A DNA stretch of 64,000 nt from CG2-30-51-40 sp041753575 (lineage in GTDB: Bacteria > Desulfobacterota > DSM-4660 > Desulfatiglandales > Desulfatiglandaceae), in contig JBGSUA010000120.1 of the NCBI GenBank assembly GCA_041753575.1, positions 22,055 to 86,054 of the forward strand, in the 5' to 3' direction. The position numbers were made by a program, and so were the translations under genes. Under the pieces are notes generated by a model. It was not told the origin of the DNA, did not search any database, and saw only the letters and a program-made list of their open reading frames with translations. Position 1 is the first letter of the stretch. The number at the start of each line of letters is the position of its first letter. This document shows positions 27,330 to 35,801 of the stretch, one piece after another.

Positions 27330-28312
27330 CTTGCTTGTGAATCCAGTCTGCTTTTCGCCGAACTCATTATTTGAGATATGAGTTCGAGATAGCCCATCCC
27401 TGCGAGCTTGCACAGGATGGGAAGATCGGAGTGCTCCGGATGAAGCCCTGCAAGCGGATTGACCTCCATGAAATTTGGAATGCCCTCTTCATCCGCCCGT
27501 AGATCAACGCGGCCTGCATCCCTGCATCCCAATCCTCTCCATGCCTCTAATGCCACCCGGCCTGCCTTTACACCCATTTCGTCGCCGGCCAGACAATAGG
27601 TTACAAGTTCTTCGCAATCTTCCTTATTTCGGTAGGAATAGACCTCAGCATCAGCATTTTCCTTGAGGATTACCTCCATAACGGCTACAACCCTTGCATC
27701 TTTGCCCGTCCCGATTATTCCTGCTGTAAATTCCCGGCCGGGTAGAAACCTTTCAACAAGCACCGGCTGGTTGAACCCGGCAAGGAGCTCGGAGCATACG
27801 CTGGATAGTTCCTCTCGGTTTCCTATCCTGGACCGGGCTGTGATACCTTTCCCTGTCCCCTCGGCCAGTGGTTTGGCGAACAAGGGGAAGGAGAGGCTGC
27901 ATTTAGCAATATCATCGTGGTTCGTTATGACCGCAAAATCGGGGGTGGGGACACCTAGATCCCTCACCACCCGTTTTGTCATCTCCTTATGAAGCGTAAG
28001 AGAGAGCACAAGAGGATCCGAAAAGGTATAGGGTATTGCGTAGGCATCAAGCAGGCAAGGGACCTGGGCTTCCCTGCCGTAACCTCGAAGTCCCTCCGCT
28101 ATATTGAATACCATATCCCATTTTCGGCCTTGGGCCAACAGGCCTATAAGCGCATAGATATTTCCTATGCGCTCCGTATGAAAGCCCAGATCCCTCAGAG
28201 CTCCCTCAAGGGCATCTACCGTATCGGCCCGGTCAAACTCCGCCGTATCCACTTCGCTGAGCCCCATGGCCAGGTAGTCATCACGAAGGTCATAGGTAAT
28301 ACCTACATTCAT
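27326..28312 (-). CDS. D-Ala-D-Ala ligase-like ATP-grasp enzyme (first of a pair)
   Basis: 328-residue ATP-grasp ligase, paralogous to its downstream neighbour. Visible: N-terminal NVGITYDLRDDY, a domain with FNIAEGLRGYGREAQVP (the Ddl serine-loop region), the ATP-binding lysine segment FPLFAKPLAEGTGKGI, the central PGREFTAGIIG and the metal-binding end AGRVDLRADEEGIPNFMEVNPLAGLHP. The ATG lies within the last 23 bases of the lysine 2,3-aminomutase gene, preceded by a G-rich stretch (AAGGGGGGAG), so it is coupled to that gene. The substrate is unknown; the operon suggests that beta-lysine or a derivative is one partner. Confidence 0.8.
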   Translation of the reverse strand: MNVGITYDLRDDYLAMGLSEVDTAEFDRADTVDALEGALRDLGFHTERIGNIYALIGLLAQGRKWDMVFNIAEGLRGYGREAQVPCLLDAYAIPYTFSDPLVLSLTLHKEMTKRVVRDLGVPTPDFAVITNHDDIAKCSLSFPLFAKPLAEGTGKGITARSRIGNREELSSVCSELLAGFNQPVLVERFLPGREFTAGIIGTGKDARVVAVMEVILKENADAEVYSYRNKEDCEELVTYCLAGDEMGVKAGRVALEAWRGLGCRDAGRVDLRADEEGIPNFMEVNPLAGLHPEHSDLPILCKLAGMGYLELISQIMSSAKSRLDSQAR

Positions 28313-29651
28313 GCTCCCCCCTTGAGACTATTCCCCTGGTTTGATCCGACATTACGGCCCCCACGTCAGGATAACGAAATGTCCTTCCCTGATAATTCCC
28401 AAGTATCAAATCATTGCCTTCTCTACCGAGGATGCTGTCAGGGATAAGGGGAATCTTTCCCCCTCCCCCGGGGGCGTCAATCACGTAAGTCGGCACGGCA
28501 TATCCTGATGTATAACCCCTCAGTCCCCTTATTATTTCAAGCCCCTTTGACACAGGCGTCCTGAAGTGTGATGAGCCCACTATGGGATCGCACTGGTAGA
28601 GGTAGTAGGGCTTAACCCTTACTTTGAGAAGCCCATGTACAAGACGCTTCATGGTATCAACCCGGTCGTTTATACCGGACAAAAGCACCGTCTGGCTACC
28701 CAGCGGTATCCCTGCGTCTGCAAGCCTCTCGCACGCCTGCGATGTCTCAGGCGTTATCTCATCCGGATGGGTGAAGTGAATGCTCACCCATAGCGGATGA
28801 TACCGCTTCAGCATCCTTACAAGCCCCGGGGTTATCCTCTGCGGAAGAACTACAGGGACCTTGGTCCCAATCCTCAGAAACTCCACGTGGCGGATCTTTC
28901 GGAGCCGCGACAATAGCCATTCCAGCCGCTCGTTGGAGAGGGTCAGGGGATCACCGCCTGAAATCAGTACGTCCCGCACCTGAGAATTAGATTCTATATA
29001 GGCAATCGCCCTTTCCCACTGAGCAGGATTTATGTTTGCGCTTTTCCCATCACCTACCATCCTCGACCTTGTGCAGTAACGGCAGTAGCTTGAGCAAAAG
29101 TCCGTCACAAGGAATAGCACCCTGTCCGGATACCTGTGAACAATTCCTGGTACCGGGCTGTCATGTTCCTCACCAAGGGGATCGGCTGATTCCCCTTCCG
29201 AAACGTCAAACTCGGCCCTGACAGGTATAACAGCGCGCCGCAGCGGTTGGAGCGGGTCGGTCCTGTCCAGAAGGCTGGCGTAATATGGAGTAGTAGCCAT
29301 GGGAAGTTGCGCACCGAATTTGCCTATAGCCTCCTCCTCGTCCCTGCTGAGTTGCAACATGGTTGAAGCCATTGTTCGGCTTAATATGCGGCGACGCAAT
29401 TGCCACTGCCAGTCATTCCAGTTGGCAAGGGTCGCTTCAGGGAAAAACTTCTTCCTGAAGGCATTACTCCTTGCACTCACCCGGAAGACCGGGTGAAGGT
29501 CAACTTTTCTTATTGGGATAACATTTTTTTTCTTTGAGAGACATGAGCTCTGCCGCGGGCATACAAATTCTCCAGGCAAAGCATCACGTGACCAGGGTGT
29601 GCCTGTACTTGGGGGCTTGGTTTCTTCTGAGGCAAGCATATCGGTTTCCAT
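28290..29651 (-). CDS. kamA: Lysine 2,3-aminomutase family radical SAM enzyme
   Basis: 453 residues. The radical SAM cluster motif CSSYCRYCTR lies near residue 187, followed by SGGDPLTLSNERLEWLLSRL. The C-terminal half has the KamA signature YQCDPIVGSSHFRTPVSKGLEIIRGLRGY and VIDAPGGGGKIPLIPD; these hold the two aspartates that bind the substrate epsilon-amino group in Clostridium LAM, which argues for lysine rather than glutamate as substrate. Uses PLP, a 4Fe-4S cluster and SAM to make L-beta-lysine. A GGAGG lies 13 bases before the ATG, longer than usual. It leads a three-gene operon with two ATP-grasp ligases, and no acetyltransferase (AblB) gene is present. Confidence 0.92.
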   Translation of the reverse strand: METDMLASEETKPPSTGTPWSRDALPGEFVCPRQSSCLSKKKNVIPIRKVDLHPVFRVSARSNAFRKKFFPEATLANWNDWQWQLRRRILSRTMASTMLQLSRDEEEAIGKFGAQLPMATTPYYASLLDRTDPLQPLRRAVIPVRAEFDVSEGESADPLGEEHDSPVPGIVHRYPDRVLFLVTDFCSSYCRYCTRSRMVGDGKSANINPAQWERAIAYIESNSQVRDVLISGGDPLTLSNERLEWLLSRLRKIRHVEFLRIGTKVPVVLPQRITPGLVRMLKRYHPLWVSIHFTHPDEITPETSQACERLADAGIPLGSQTVLLSGINDRVDTMKRLVHGLLKVRVKPYYLYQCDPIVGSSHFRTPVSKGLEIIRGLRGYTSGYAVPTYVIDAPGGGGKIPLIPDSILGREGNDLILGNYQGRTFRYPDVGAVMSDQTRGIVSRGEHECRYYL

Positions 29652-29817
29652 TGTCGGCTCTATTCCTCCTTCATTTTTTATGGGTTAATATTAAAACTTC
29701 TGATCGGCTCACAACCCGCCGACCGGGCACCAAGGGAAAACTTATTAACACTTTCTCTTCAATCAAGAAACAATAATTTTTTCTAATCATGCAATATACC
29801 ATGGAGCGAAAGGCGGC

Positions 29818-30078
29818 TCATCCGTCCCTCACCACATATTCCTCTATAGCTATGGCCCTGCCGCTTTCTGTCTCTCTGACAAAGCCGCTAACCTCCACAT
29901 GCCTGCGCATAAGCGGATAAAGCTCCGAACCCTTTTTGTCGGCTCTTATCAGATACTCCTCCTCCTCTGTCGTGGAGATGGCAATCCTCACAGGTCTGCC
30001 CTTTTTGTCCCATTTGACCGGCACTATTATGCCTGTGAGTCTTATGGCGGAGTCCTTTTTCTTCCTTGTTCCAGGCAT
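29818..30078 (-). CDS. Small conserved-looking basic protein of unknown function
   Basis: 86 residues, rich in charged residues, with no signal peptide or membrane segment. The order of beta-strand-like stretches (IRLTGIIVPVKWDKKGRPVRIAI, EEYLIRA, HVEVSGFVRETESGRAIAIEEYVV) suggests a small beta-barrel, possibly OB-like, but no family was recognised. AAGGTAAGG lies shortly before the ATG, and codon use looks like that of neighbouring genes. It precedes kamA on the same strand by about 165 bases and could be co-transcribed. Treated as probably real because start, ribosome site and amino-acid composition agree. Confidence 0.6.
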   Translation of the reverse strand: MPGTRKKKDSAIRLTGIIVPVKWDKKGRPVRIAISTTEEEEYLIRADKKGSELYPLMRRHVEVSGFVRETESGRAIAIEEYVVRDG

Positions 30079-30098
30079 GTCGCCTTACCTTTCAATAC

Positions 30099-30118
30099 AT
30101 GGAGCCCTCAGGCTCCAT
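30099..30118 (-). other. Hairpin in the leader of the small gene
   Basis: A perfect 8-bp inverted repeat, ATGGAGCC-CTCA-GGCTCCAT, about 20 bases upstream of the start of the 86-residue gene. There is no T-run on either side, so it does not look like a terminator; it may fold in the 5' leader close to the ribosome site. Confidence 0.45.
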
Positions 30119-30202
30119 CAGATGTTATTACAAGCATTCATCATGCCAAAAACCTGGCCTTTTGTCCTGTTCGCATCAGTAGCCGGCATCTTGAAACTAA
30201 TC

Positions 30203-30217
30203 GGAACTAAAAGTTCC
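30203..30217. promoter_or_regulatory. Palindromic operator-like site 1 (GGAACT-AAA-AGTTCC)
   Basis: A perfect 6+6 palindrome with a 3-base spacer, followed by TATT. A second copy with the same arms and the same downstream TATT lies 102 bases further on. Two identical palindromes in one intergenic region, absent from the rest of the window as far as could be seen, suggest binding sites for one dimeric regulator. It lies about 85 bases upstream of the predicted transcription start for the EndoQ-UvrD gene. Confidence 0.55.
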
Positions 30218-30264
30218 TATTACTTTTCACTGTATCGAAAGCCCTTGAGGTTGAGGAGCTTTTT

Positions 30265-30294
30265 GAGACATAACTATTTAATAACAAATATAAT
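30265..30294 (+). promoter_or_regulatory. Candidate promoter of the EndoQ-UvrD gene
   Basis: A consensus -10 box TATAAT (30289-30294) with a partial -35 GAGACA (30265-30270) at 18-base spacing, in an AT-rich stretch. Transcription would start near 30301, which places palindrome 2 (30305-30319) over the first transcribed bases, a typical repressor position. Confidence 0.5.
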
Positions 30295-30304
30295 ATTGCT
30301 ATCA

Positions 30305-30319
30305 GGAACTTTCAGTTCC
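30305..30319. promoter_or_regulatory. Palindromic operator-like site 2 (GGAACT-TTC-AGTTCC)
   Basis: Second copy of the palindrome at 30203-30217, with identical arms and a different spacer. It begins 11 bases after the TATAAT box, so a bound protein would block the predicted promoter. The GAAC-N5-GTTC core is reminiscent of the Gram-positive SOS box (GAAC-N4-GTTC) but with one extra spacer base; whether it is a LexA site is unknown. Confidence 0.55.
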
Positions 30320-30406
30320 TATTGTATGTAATTTAGGAACCTGTGGCTCATGTTTTTGACGCCATTAATGATTGACAGAGGACTCATATACTGTTTTCAT
30401 CGGGCT

Positions 30407-33400
30407 ATGAAATTTCTGGCAGATCTTCACATCCATTCCCGTTATTCCAGGGCGACATCAAAGGGCCTTTGTGCGGAAAATCTCTTCATCTGGGCGCGGA
30501 AAAAGGGCCTGACCCTTTTGGGTACCGGGGATTTCACTCACCCTGCCTGGCTGGAAGAGCTGAAGGGAAAGCTCATTGAAGCTGAGCCCGGGTTATATCG
30601 TCTATCTTCAACCATCAGTAACAGCCTATCCTCAGCAGTTCCTGAATCCTGCCAGGTTCAGACAAGGTTCATCCTCTCAGGAGAGATAAGCTGCATTTAT
30701 AAAAAGGATGGAAAGACAAGAAAGGTGCATCATCTCCTGCTCATGCCATCCTTTGAATCCCTTGAGAGATTCAACCGCCGCCTGGCAAAGATAGGAAACC
30801 TCGGATCGGACGGAAGGCCCATATTGGGACTCGATTCACACAATCTCCTTGAAATTATGCTTGAAAGCGATCGGGCCTCTCTCTTGATACCGGCTCATAT
30901 CTGGACCCCCTGGTTTTCCATTTTTGGTTCCAAATCAGGATTCGACACCCTGGAAGAGTGCTTCGGCGACCTTACCTCTCACATAAGGGCATTTGAAACC
31001 GGCCTGTCATCTGACCCTCTCATGAACCGCCTCCTTTCCGGGCTGGATCACCTTAATCTCATATCCAATTCAGACGCACACTCTGCACCCAAACTGGGAC
31101 GCGAGGCCACTATCTTTGATACATCCCTAGACTACGAGACAGTAAGGACCGCCCTTACTACCGGAGAGGGACTCAATGGCACAGTTGAGTTTTTCCCTGA
31201 GGAGGGGAAATACCATCTGGATGGACACCGAAACTGCAACATAAGATATGCCCCCGCGCAGACAGAGGCCCTGAATGAGAGATGCCCCGTGTGCGGGCGG
31301 CCCCTGACCGTCGGGGTCCTCAACCGTGTCATGAGACTGGCTAACAGAGAGCGCCCGCTGCTTCAGAAGCCGTTTTTCAGCGTTATACCGCTTGCGGAGA
31401 TACTCTCTGAAATAATGAACTGCGGCGAGGGCACAAGAAAGGTGGCGGATCAATATGAAAGACTTATCGCTGAAATGGGCCCTGAGCTGGACATACTCCT
31501 TACCCATCCGATTGAATCAATTTGCTCCAAAGGAGGCTCTCTCCTGGCGGAGGCCATCTCCAGGATGCGCCGCACGCAGGTCATAAAGGATGAAGGCTAC
31601 GACGGAGAATATGGGAAAATCAGACTTTTTAAGGATGGGGAGATTGAATCCATTAAAGGTCAGGAAGCCCTGTTTATTTTTGATCCGGCACCCGCTGAAC
31701 CGGCCGGACAAAGAGGAAGGATATCAGACAGGGCACCCAGCAGAACGCATGATCCGGCAGTGACATCAGGCAGTGACCACAGGGATCCCATACTGGACCC
31801 CCTGAACCCTGAGCAAAAAAACGCCGTTACCTATAAAGAGGGCCATGCCCTTATCATCGCAGGCCCTGGAACAGGCAAGACCCTTACCCTAATCCACCGT
31901 ATAGCATACCTTTTGGGCAGCGGAAGGGCGAGCCCTTCTGAAATACTCGCCCTCACATTCACCCGCAAGGCATCAAAGGAGATGAGGCAAAGGATATCAA
32001 GTCTTCTCACATCCTGCGGACTTTACAAAGGGGAGGCTTTTTTACCCTTCACCGGCACCTTCCACGGCTTTTGTCTTGATCTATTAAGAATGCATGAGGC
32101 ATTGAACTCTCCAGATTTACCCTTCACTTCCGCTCACTCTGGCCCTTCTTCCCCTCTGTCCCTTTGCCCGGAATGGGAGGCTCAGAAGATAGCCAGAGAC
32201 TGCCTTATTAAATGCGGCAGACGAGCAGTCTCTATTCAGAATTTTCTGAGGGCCGCCGGGGATCTGAAAAGGGCGGAGGCGCTTTCATTGCCGTCAAGGT
32301 CATCGAGCATGGCCTTTCTTGAGCCGTACAGGGAATACCGGATGGCCCTGAAGGAAAGAAATCTGCTTGACTATGATGATCTTGAGCTTGACGCGCTAAG
32401 GCTCCTTCAAGGGTCCGAGGATCTCCTGCAAAGACTCCATATCTCATATCGCTGGATCATGGTTGACGAATACCAGGATACAAATCCTGCTCAGGCTGAG
32501 ATCGTTGAAAGGCTTTCGCGGAGGTTGTCCGCCGCCGTCTTTGCCATAGGTGATCCTGATCAGGCCATCTATGGATTCAGAGGCGCCGAACCGGCCGGCT
32601 TCATCGAGTTTCTTAACCGCTTCCCTGGCGCAAAGGCCATAACCCTCACTACGAACTACCGCTCCTCCGAGACCATCCTCAAGGCAGCAGCGTCGCTTAT
32701 GGGGAAAAAGGCACCCCTTATCAGCAGTATTTCCGAAGACGCGCCCATAGCCATGGCTGCCTGCGGCAGCGCCTTCGAGGAGGCGGAGATGGTTGCTAAG
32801 CGGATTGAAGATCTTATGGGAGGAATATCGCATTTCTCCCTGGACGCAGGCAGGGTGTCCGGCGAAGGTGGAGATGCCTATTACGGGTTCGGGGATATCG
32901 CAGTTCTCTACAGGTTGAATGCGATGGGAGACGCCATTGAGGAAGCCCTTGACAGGGCATCCATACCATTTTCGCGCATTGCAGAAAAACCGGTTTTGGC
33001 GCGATATCCAGTTGATTTCCTGTCAGCCTTTCTCTTCTGCATGCGGTATGGAGACAAGCCACTGTACAGAAAAAACTACGAGGATGCATGCCGGAAATAC
33101 CATGCATCCGCGAGGCATCAGGATCAAATGCCGGAGGAAATATCAGGGCTGGATGGACTCTTGGATGAAGCGCTCGCCATCCACGGCCTCAAGATCTCAG
33201 GGCAAGGAGAGGTGGAGGCGCTCAGCGCCCTGAAGCACTTGGCGCGAGACGCCCAGGGAGACCTGACTGAACTCCTGGACATCCTGGCGCTTGAAAGGGG
33301 TCTGGATCTGGTGCATTTCAAGGGAGACAGGGTTGCATTGATGTCCATACATGCGGCAAAAGGCCTTGAGTGGCCGATTGTGTTTCTTATAGGATGCGAG

Positions 33401-33658
33401 GAAGGCCTGATGCCCTGCACCATCTTCAAGGAAAAGGACGAAGAGGAAGAAAGGCGGCTCTTCTACGTGGCGGTTACAAGGGCACGCGTGAGGCTCACTT
33501 TATCCTGGGCATCTCACCGGAGCCTTCTGGGAATATCCTCTGAAGGAAACCCATCACGGTTTTTGTCTCAAATACCATCAAAGCTTATGAAACCGATTGA
33601 AGATAAAGGCAAGAGGCCAAGGACGAGAAGGCCCTCCCAGATGGCCCTGTTCACCTGA
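30407..33658 (+). CDS. EndoQ-like PHP-domain nuclease fused to a UvrD/Rep-type helicase
   Basis: 1083 residues in two enzymatic halves. Residues 1 to about 430 match the endonuclease Q/YqxK family: PHP metal motifs in FLADLHIHSRYSRATS, GTGDFTHPAWLEEL, the EISCIYKKDGKTRKVHH block, SNSDAHSAPKLGREAT, and a zinc-finger-like CNIRY...CPVC segment. EndoQ nicks DNA 5' of deaminated bases. From about 463 comes a superfamily 1A helicase: AGPGTGKTLTLIHR, MVDEYQDTNPAQAE, IGDPDQAIYGFRGAEP, TTNYRSS, MSIHAAKGLEWPIV, LFYVAVTRARVRL. The ATG at 30407 is chosen because the family starts MKFLADLHIH; the ribosome site is weak. A lesion-nicking plus strand-displacement repair enzyme is the natural reading. It stands alone, with its own promoter. 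Confidence 0.9.
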   Translation: MKFLADLHIHSRYSRATSKGLCAENLFIWARKKGLTLLGTGDFTHPAWLEELKGKLIEAEPGLYRLSSTISNSLSSAVPESCQVQTRFILSGEISCIYKKDGKTRKVHHLLLMPSFESLERFNRRLAKIGNLGSDGRPILGLDSHNLLEIMLESDRASLLIPAHIWTPWFSIFGSKSGFDTLEECFGDLTSHIRAFETGLSSDPLMNRLLSGLDHLNLISNSDAHSAPKLGREATIFDTSLDYETVRTALTTGEGLNGTVEFFPEEGKYHLDGHRNCNIRYAPAQTEALNERCPVCGRPLTVGVLNRVMRLANRERPLLQKPFFSVIPLAEILSEIMNCGEGTRKVADQYERLIAEMGPELDILLTHPIESICSKGGSLLAEAISRMRRTQVIKDEGYDGEYGKIRLFKDGEIESIKGQEALFIFDPAPAEPAGQRGRISDRAPSRTHDPAVTSGSDHRDPILDPLNPEQKNAVTYKEGHALIIAGPGTGKTLTLIHRIAYLLGSGRASPSEILALTFTRKASKEMRQRISSLLTSCGLYKGEAFLPFTGTFHGFCLDLLRMHEALNSPDLPFTSAHSGPSSPLSLCPEWEAQKIARDCLIKCGRRAVSIQNFLRAAGDLKRAEALSLPSRSSSMAFLEPYREYRMALKERNLLDYDDLELDALRLLQGSEDLLQRLHISYRWIMVDEYQDTNPAQAEIVERLSRRLSAAVFAIGDPDQAIYGFRGAEPAGFIEFLNRFPGAKAITLTTNYRSSETILKAAASLMGKKAPLISSISEDAPIAMAACGSAFEEAEMVAKRIEDLMGGISHFSLDAGRVSGEGGDAYYGFGDIAVLYRLNAMGDAIEEALDRASIPFSRIAEKPVLARYPVDFLSAFLFCMRYGDKPLYRKNYEDACRKYHASARHQDQMPEEISGLDGLLDEALAIHGLKISGQGEVEALSALKHLARDAQGDLTELLDILALERGLDLVHFKGDRVALMSIHAAKGLEWPIVFLIGCEEGLMPCTIFKEKDEEEERRLFYVAVTRARVRLTLSWASHRSLLGISSEGNPSRFLSQIPSKLMKPIEDKGKRPRTRRPSQMALFT

Positions 33659-33681
33659 TCCGGTCTTATGAGATCTCTTCT

Positions 33682-34977
33682 CTAATGCTTGAAGGCCCTC
33701 TGGCCCGTAAAGACCATGGCCACCTGAGGCACCGCCTCGTTGCAGGCATCTATCACCTCAAAGTCTCTCAGTGAGCCTCCAGGCTGGACAATAGCGGCTA
33801 TGCCCTGACAGATGCCCACATCCACCCCGTCTCTGAAAGGGAAAAAAGCGTCCGAAACCATCACAGATCCGATAAGTCCTCCCTTGTCCTCTTTCGTCTT
33901 GTTATCTATCTCATCCAGCACGAAGCGATCCTTCCGCCCCCTTTTGACCTCAAGCTCCAGGTCTTTGTAAGATAAGCCTAATCGCCTGAAAGACAGGGCG
34001 TCTGCATATTTTGTATATGCCTTGTAAACGGCTATCTCAGCGACTCCGACCCTGTCCTGCTCTCCGGTGCCGATACCCACCGTTACACCATCTTTTACAA
34101 AAATGACCGAGTTGGATGTGACTCCCTGCTCGACCTGCCATCCGAAAAGCATGTCGCCGTATTCCCCTTCGGAGGGATCCCTCTCCGCGGCATAGCTTTT
34201 ACCGTTGTGGGCCGCGGTAGCCCGGAGAAAGTCCTTTCTTGTCCTTATTAGGTTCAAGGGAGATTGCTGCAGAATTATGCCCCCGTCCATAAGGCTTTTT
34301 ATGTCAACAAATCTTGAAGAGGCATAGTCAGAAAGCCTTCCCATCCTGGAGATGCGCATGATCCTCAGGTTGGCCCTTCGAGCCAGAATATCCACGGCTC
34401 CCTCCTCATAGTCGGGAGCGGACACGACTTCAAGATAGTTCTCAGCGACCATAGCCGCTGTGATCTTGTCCACAGAACGGTTAAACACGGCGCAGCCTCC
34501 AAAGGCGGCAATTCTGTCTGCCATATTGGCCCTTTCATAGGCTGAAGCGAGGCTCTCCCCGTAAGCAACCCCGCACGGATTGTTATGCTTTACAATAACG
34601 GCCGCCGGCCTGTCGGTGAGGTATTTCATGATATTGAGGGCGCTGTCCACATCGGTCAGATTAATCTTGCCGGGGTGCTTTCCGCTCTGAATCATGTCTT
34701 TTTCAGAGATGGAGGATACGATCCCTCTTCCCGGCTCGATAAACGCGCATTCCCCAAGGACAAGATTTCCGTTCACAAGCTCATAGATCGCGGCCTCCTG
34801 TCCAGGGTTTTCGCCGTACCTGAGGCCCTTTTCGATCACTTCGCCGGTCTTTTCATCCGGTATCTTCCAGCTTCTTTTCCGGTAGCGGAGAACCTGATCT
34901 CCAAAAGATATGCTCACATCCTCGGGGAAGTGATCATCCATCAGGGTCCTGTAAATACCTTTCAGATCTTTTTCCAT
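33682..34977 (-). CDS. Stand-alone AICAR transformylase (PurH C-terminal-domain type)
   Basis: 431-residue protein corresponding to the AICAR formyltransferase half of PurH, without the N-terminal IMP cyclohydrolase (MGS-like) domain. Landmarks are LRYGENPGQEAAIY near 50, the catalytic VKHNNPCGVAYG near 130, RIAAFGGCAVFNRSVD near 155 and the C-terminal DAFFPFRDGVDVGICQGIAAIVQPGGSLRD. It transfers a formyl group from 10-formyl-THF to AICAR in purine synthesis. Two ATGs are adjacent; GGAGG is 5 bases from the second (34977) and only 2 from the first (34980), so the second is taken. It follows folE2 by 27 bases, pairing a folate-using enzyme with a folate-making one. Confidence 0.88.
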   Translation of the reverse strand: MEKDLKGIYRTLMDDHFPEDVSISFGDQVLRYRKRSWKIPDEKTGEVIEKGLRYGENPGQEAAIYELVNGNLVLGECAFIEPGRGIVSSISEKDMIQSGKHPGKINLTDVDSALNIMKYLTDRPAAVIVKHNNPCGVAYGESLASAYERANMADRIAAFGGCAVFNRSVDKITAAMVAENYLEVVSAPDYEEGAVDILARRANLRIMRISRMGRLSDYASSRFVDIKSLMDGGIILQQSPLNLIRTRKDFLRATAAHNGKSYAAERDPSEGEYGDMLFGWQVEQGVTSNSVIFVKDGVTVGIGTGEQDRVGVAEIAVYKAYTKYADALSFRRLGLSYKDLELEVKRGRKDRFVLDEIDNKTKEDKGGLIGSVMVSDAFFPFRDGVDVGICQGIAAIVQPGGSLRDFEVIDACNEAVPQVAMVFTGQRAFKH

Positions 34978-35004
34978 CATATCCTCCCTGCCATGAACCG
35001 CCCT

Positions 35005-35775
35005 CTAAATCTTGTGCTTTTCAACATAGGCGTAGGCGCTGTGGTTATGAATTGATTCAAAGTTTTCAGACTCGACAGAAAACCACGTGATATTGGGATC
35101 TCCGTCAAGCTTAAGGGCGATCTCGCGGACGATATCCTCAACAAACATCGGATTTCTATATGCCTTTTCGGTTACGAATTTTTCGTCCTCCCTTTTCAGG
35201 ACCGAATAGACCTCGCTTGAGGCGGACTCCTCAACGAGTTTTATCAGGTCTTCAATCCAGACAAACTTCTTGAATCGCACCTGTACCCTGACCTCTCCCC
35301 TCTGGTTGTGGGCTCCGTAGTCGCTTATCTCCTTTGAACAGGGGCAAAGGGTTGATATGGGAACATTGATCATGATAACGAGGTCAGGCCTCTCAGCCAG
35401 GCTTCCCTTGAAGGTGCATTTGTACTCCATTAGTCCTTCGGCGCCGGTCACAGGAGCGGACTTTTTGATGAAGTAAGGAAACCTTATCTCCATCCTCGCG
35501 CTCTGGGCATTGAGCCTTTCCTTCATCTCCTTGAGTATGACCGTAAAGTTTTGAAGCGATATCCTCCGGCTGTGCTCATTGAGTATTTCGACGAACCGGC
35601 TCATGTGGGTTCCCTTGTAATAGCGGGGAAGATTAACGTACATATTTATTAAGGCTACGGTCTGCTGCTCCCCCATATCCTTGTCAAGCACCGTTATGGG
35701 GTAACTGATACCTTTGACCCCGACCTGGTCTATATCAATATTCCTGTAATCCCTGTTATTCTGAATGTCCTCCAT
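35005..35775 (-). CDS. folE2: GTP cyclohydrolase FolE2 (type IB)
   Basis: 256-residue member of the FolE2 family, which makes 7,8-dihydroneopterin triphosphate for folate (and queuosine) synthesis and can use metals other than zinc. Diagnostic parts are VGVKGISYPITVLDK at the N-terminus, GTHMSRFVEILNEHSRRI, and the catalytic cysteine block ISTLCPCSKEISDYGAHNQRGEV near residue 147. There is no FolE1 in the window. A 28-bp perfect palindrome lies 27 bases upstream (35802-35829) and may regulate it. Downstream is the AICAR transformylase, so both genes probably form a one-carbon/purine unit. Confidence 0.94.
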   Translation of the reverse strand: MEDIQNNRDYRNIDIDQVGVKGISYPITVLDKDMGEQQTVALINMYVNLPRYYKGTHMSRFVEILNEHSRRISLQNFTVILKEMKERLNAQSARMEIRFPYFIKKSAPVTGAEGLMEYKCTFKGSLAERPDLVIMINVPISTLCPCSKEISDYGAHNQRGEVRVQVRFKKFVWIEDLIKLVEESASSEVYSVLKREDEKFVTEKAYRNPMFVEDIVREIALKLDGDPNITWFSVESENFESIHNHSAYAYVEKHKI

Positions 35776-35801
35776 ATATCCGTCAATCCTGTGTGAGATC
35801 T

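Noticed and set aside
29899..30331. Two overlapping plus-strand frames between kamA and the EndoQ-UvrD gene
   Set aside because: They lie antisense to the small basic gene and across the palindrome/promoter region; composition and lack of ribosome sites argue against coding.
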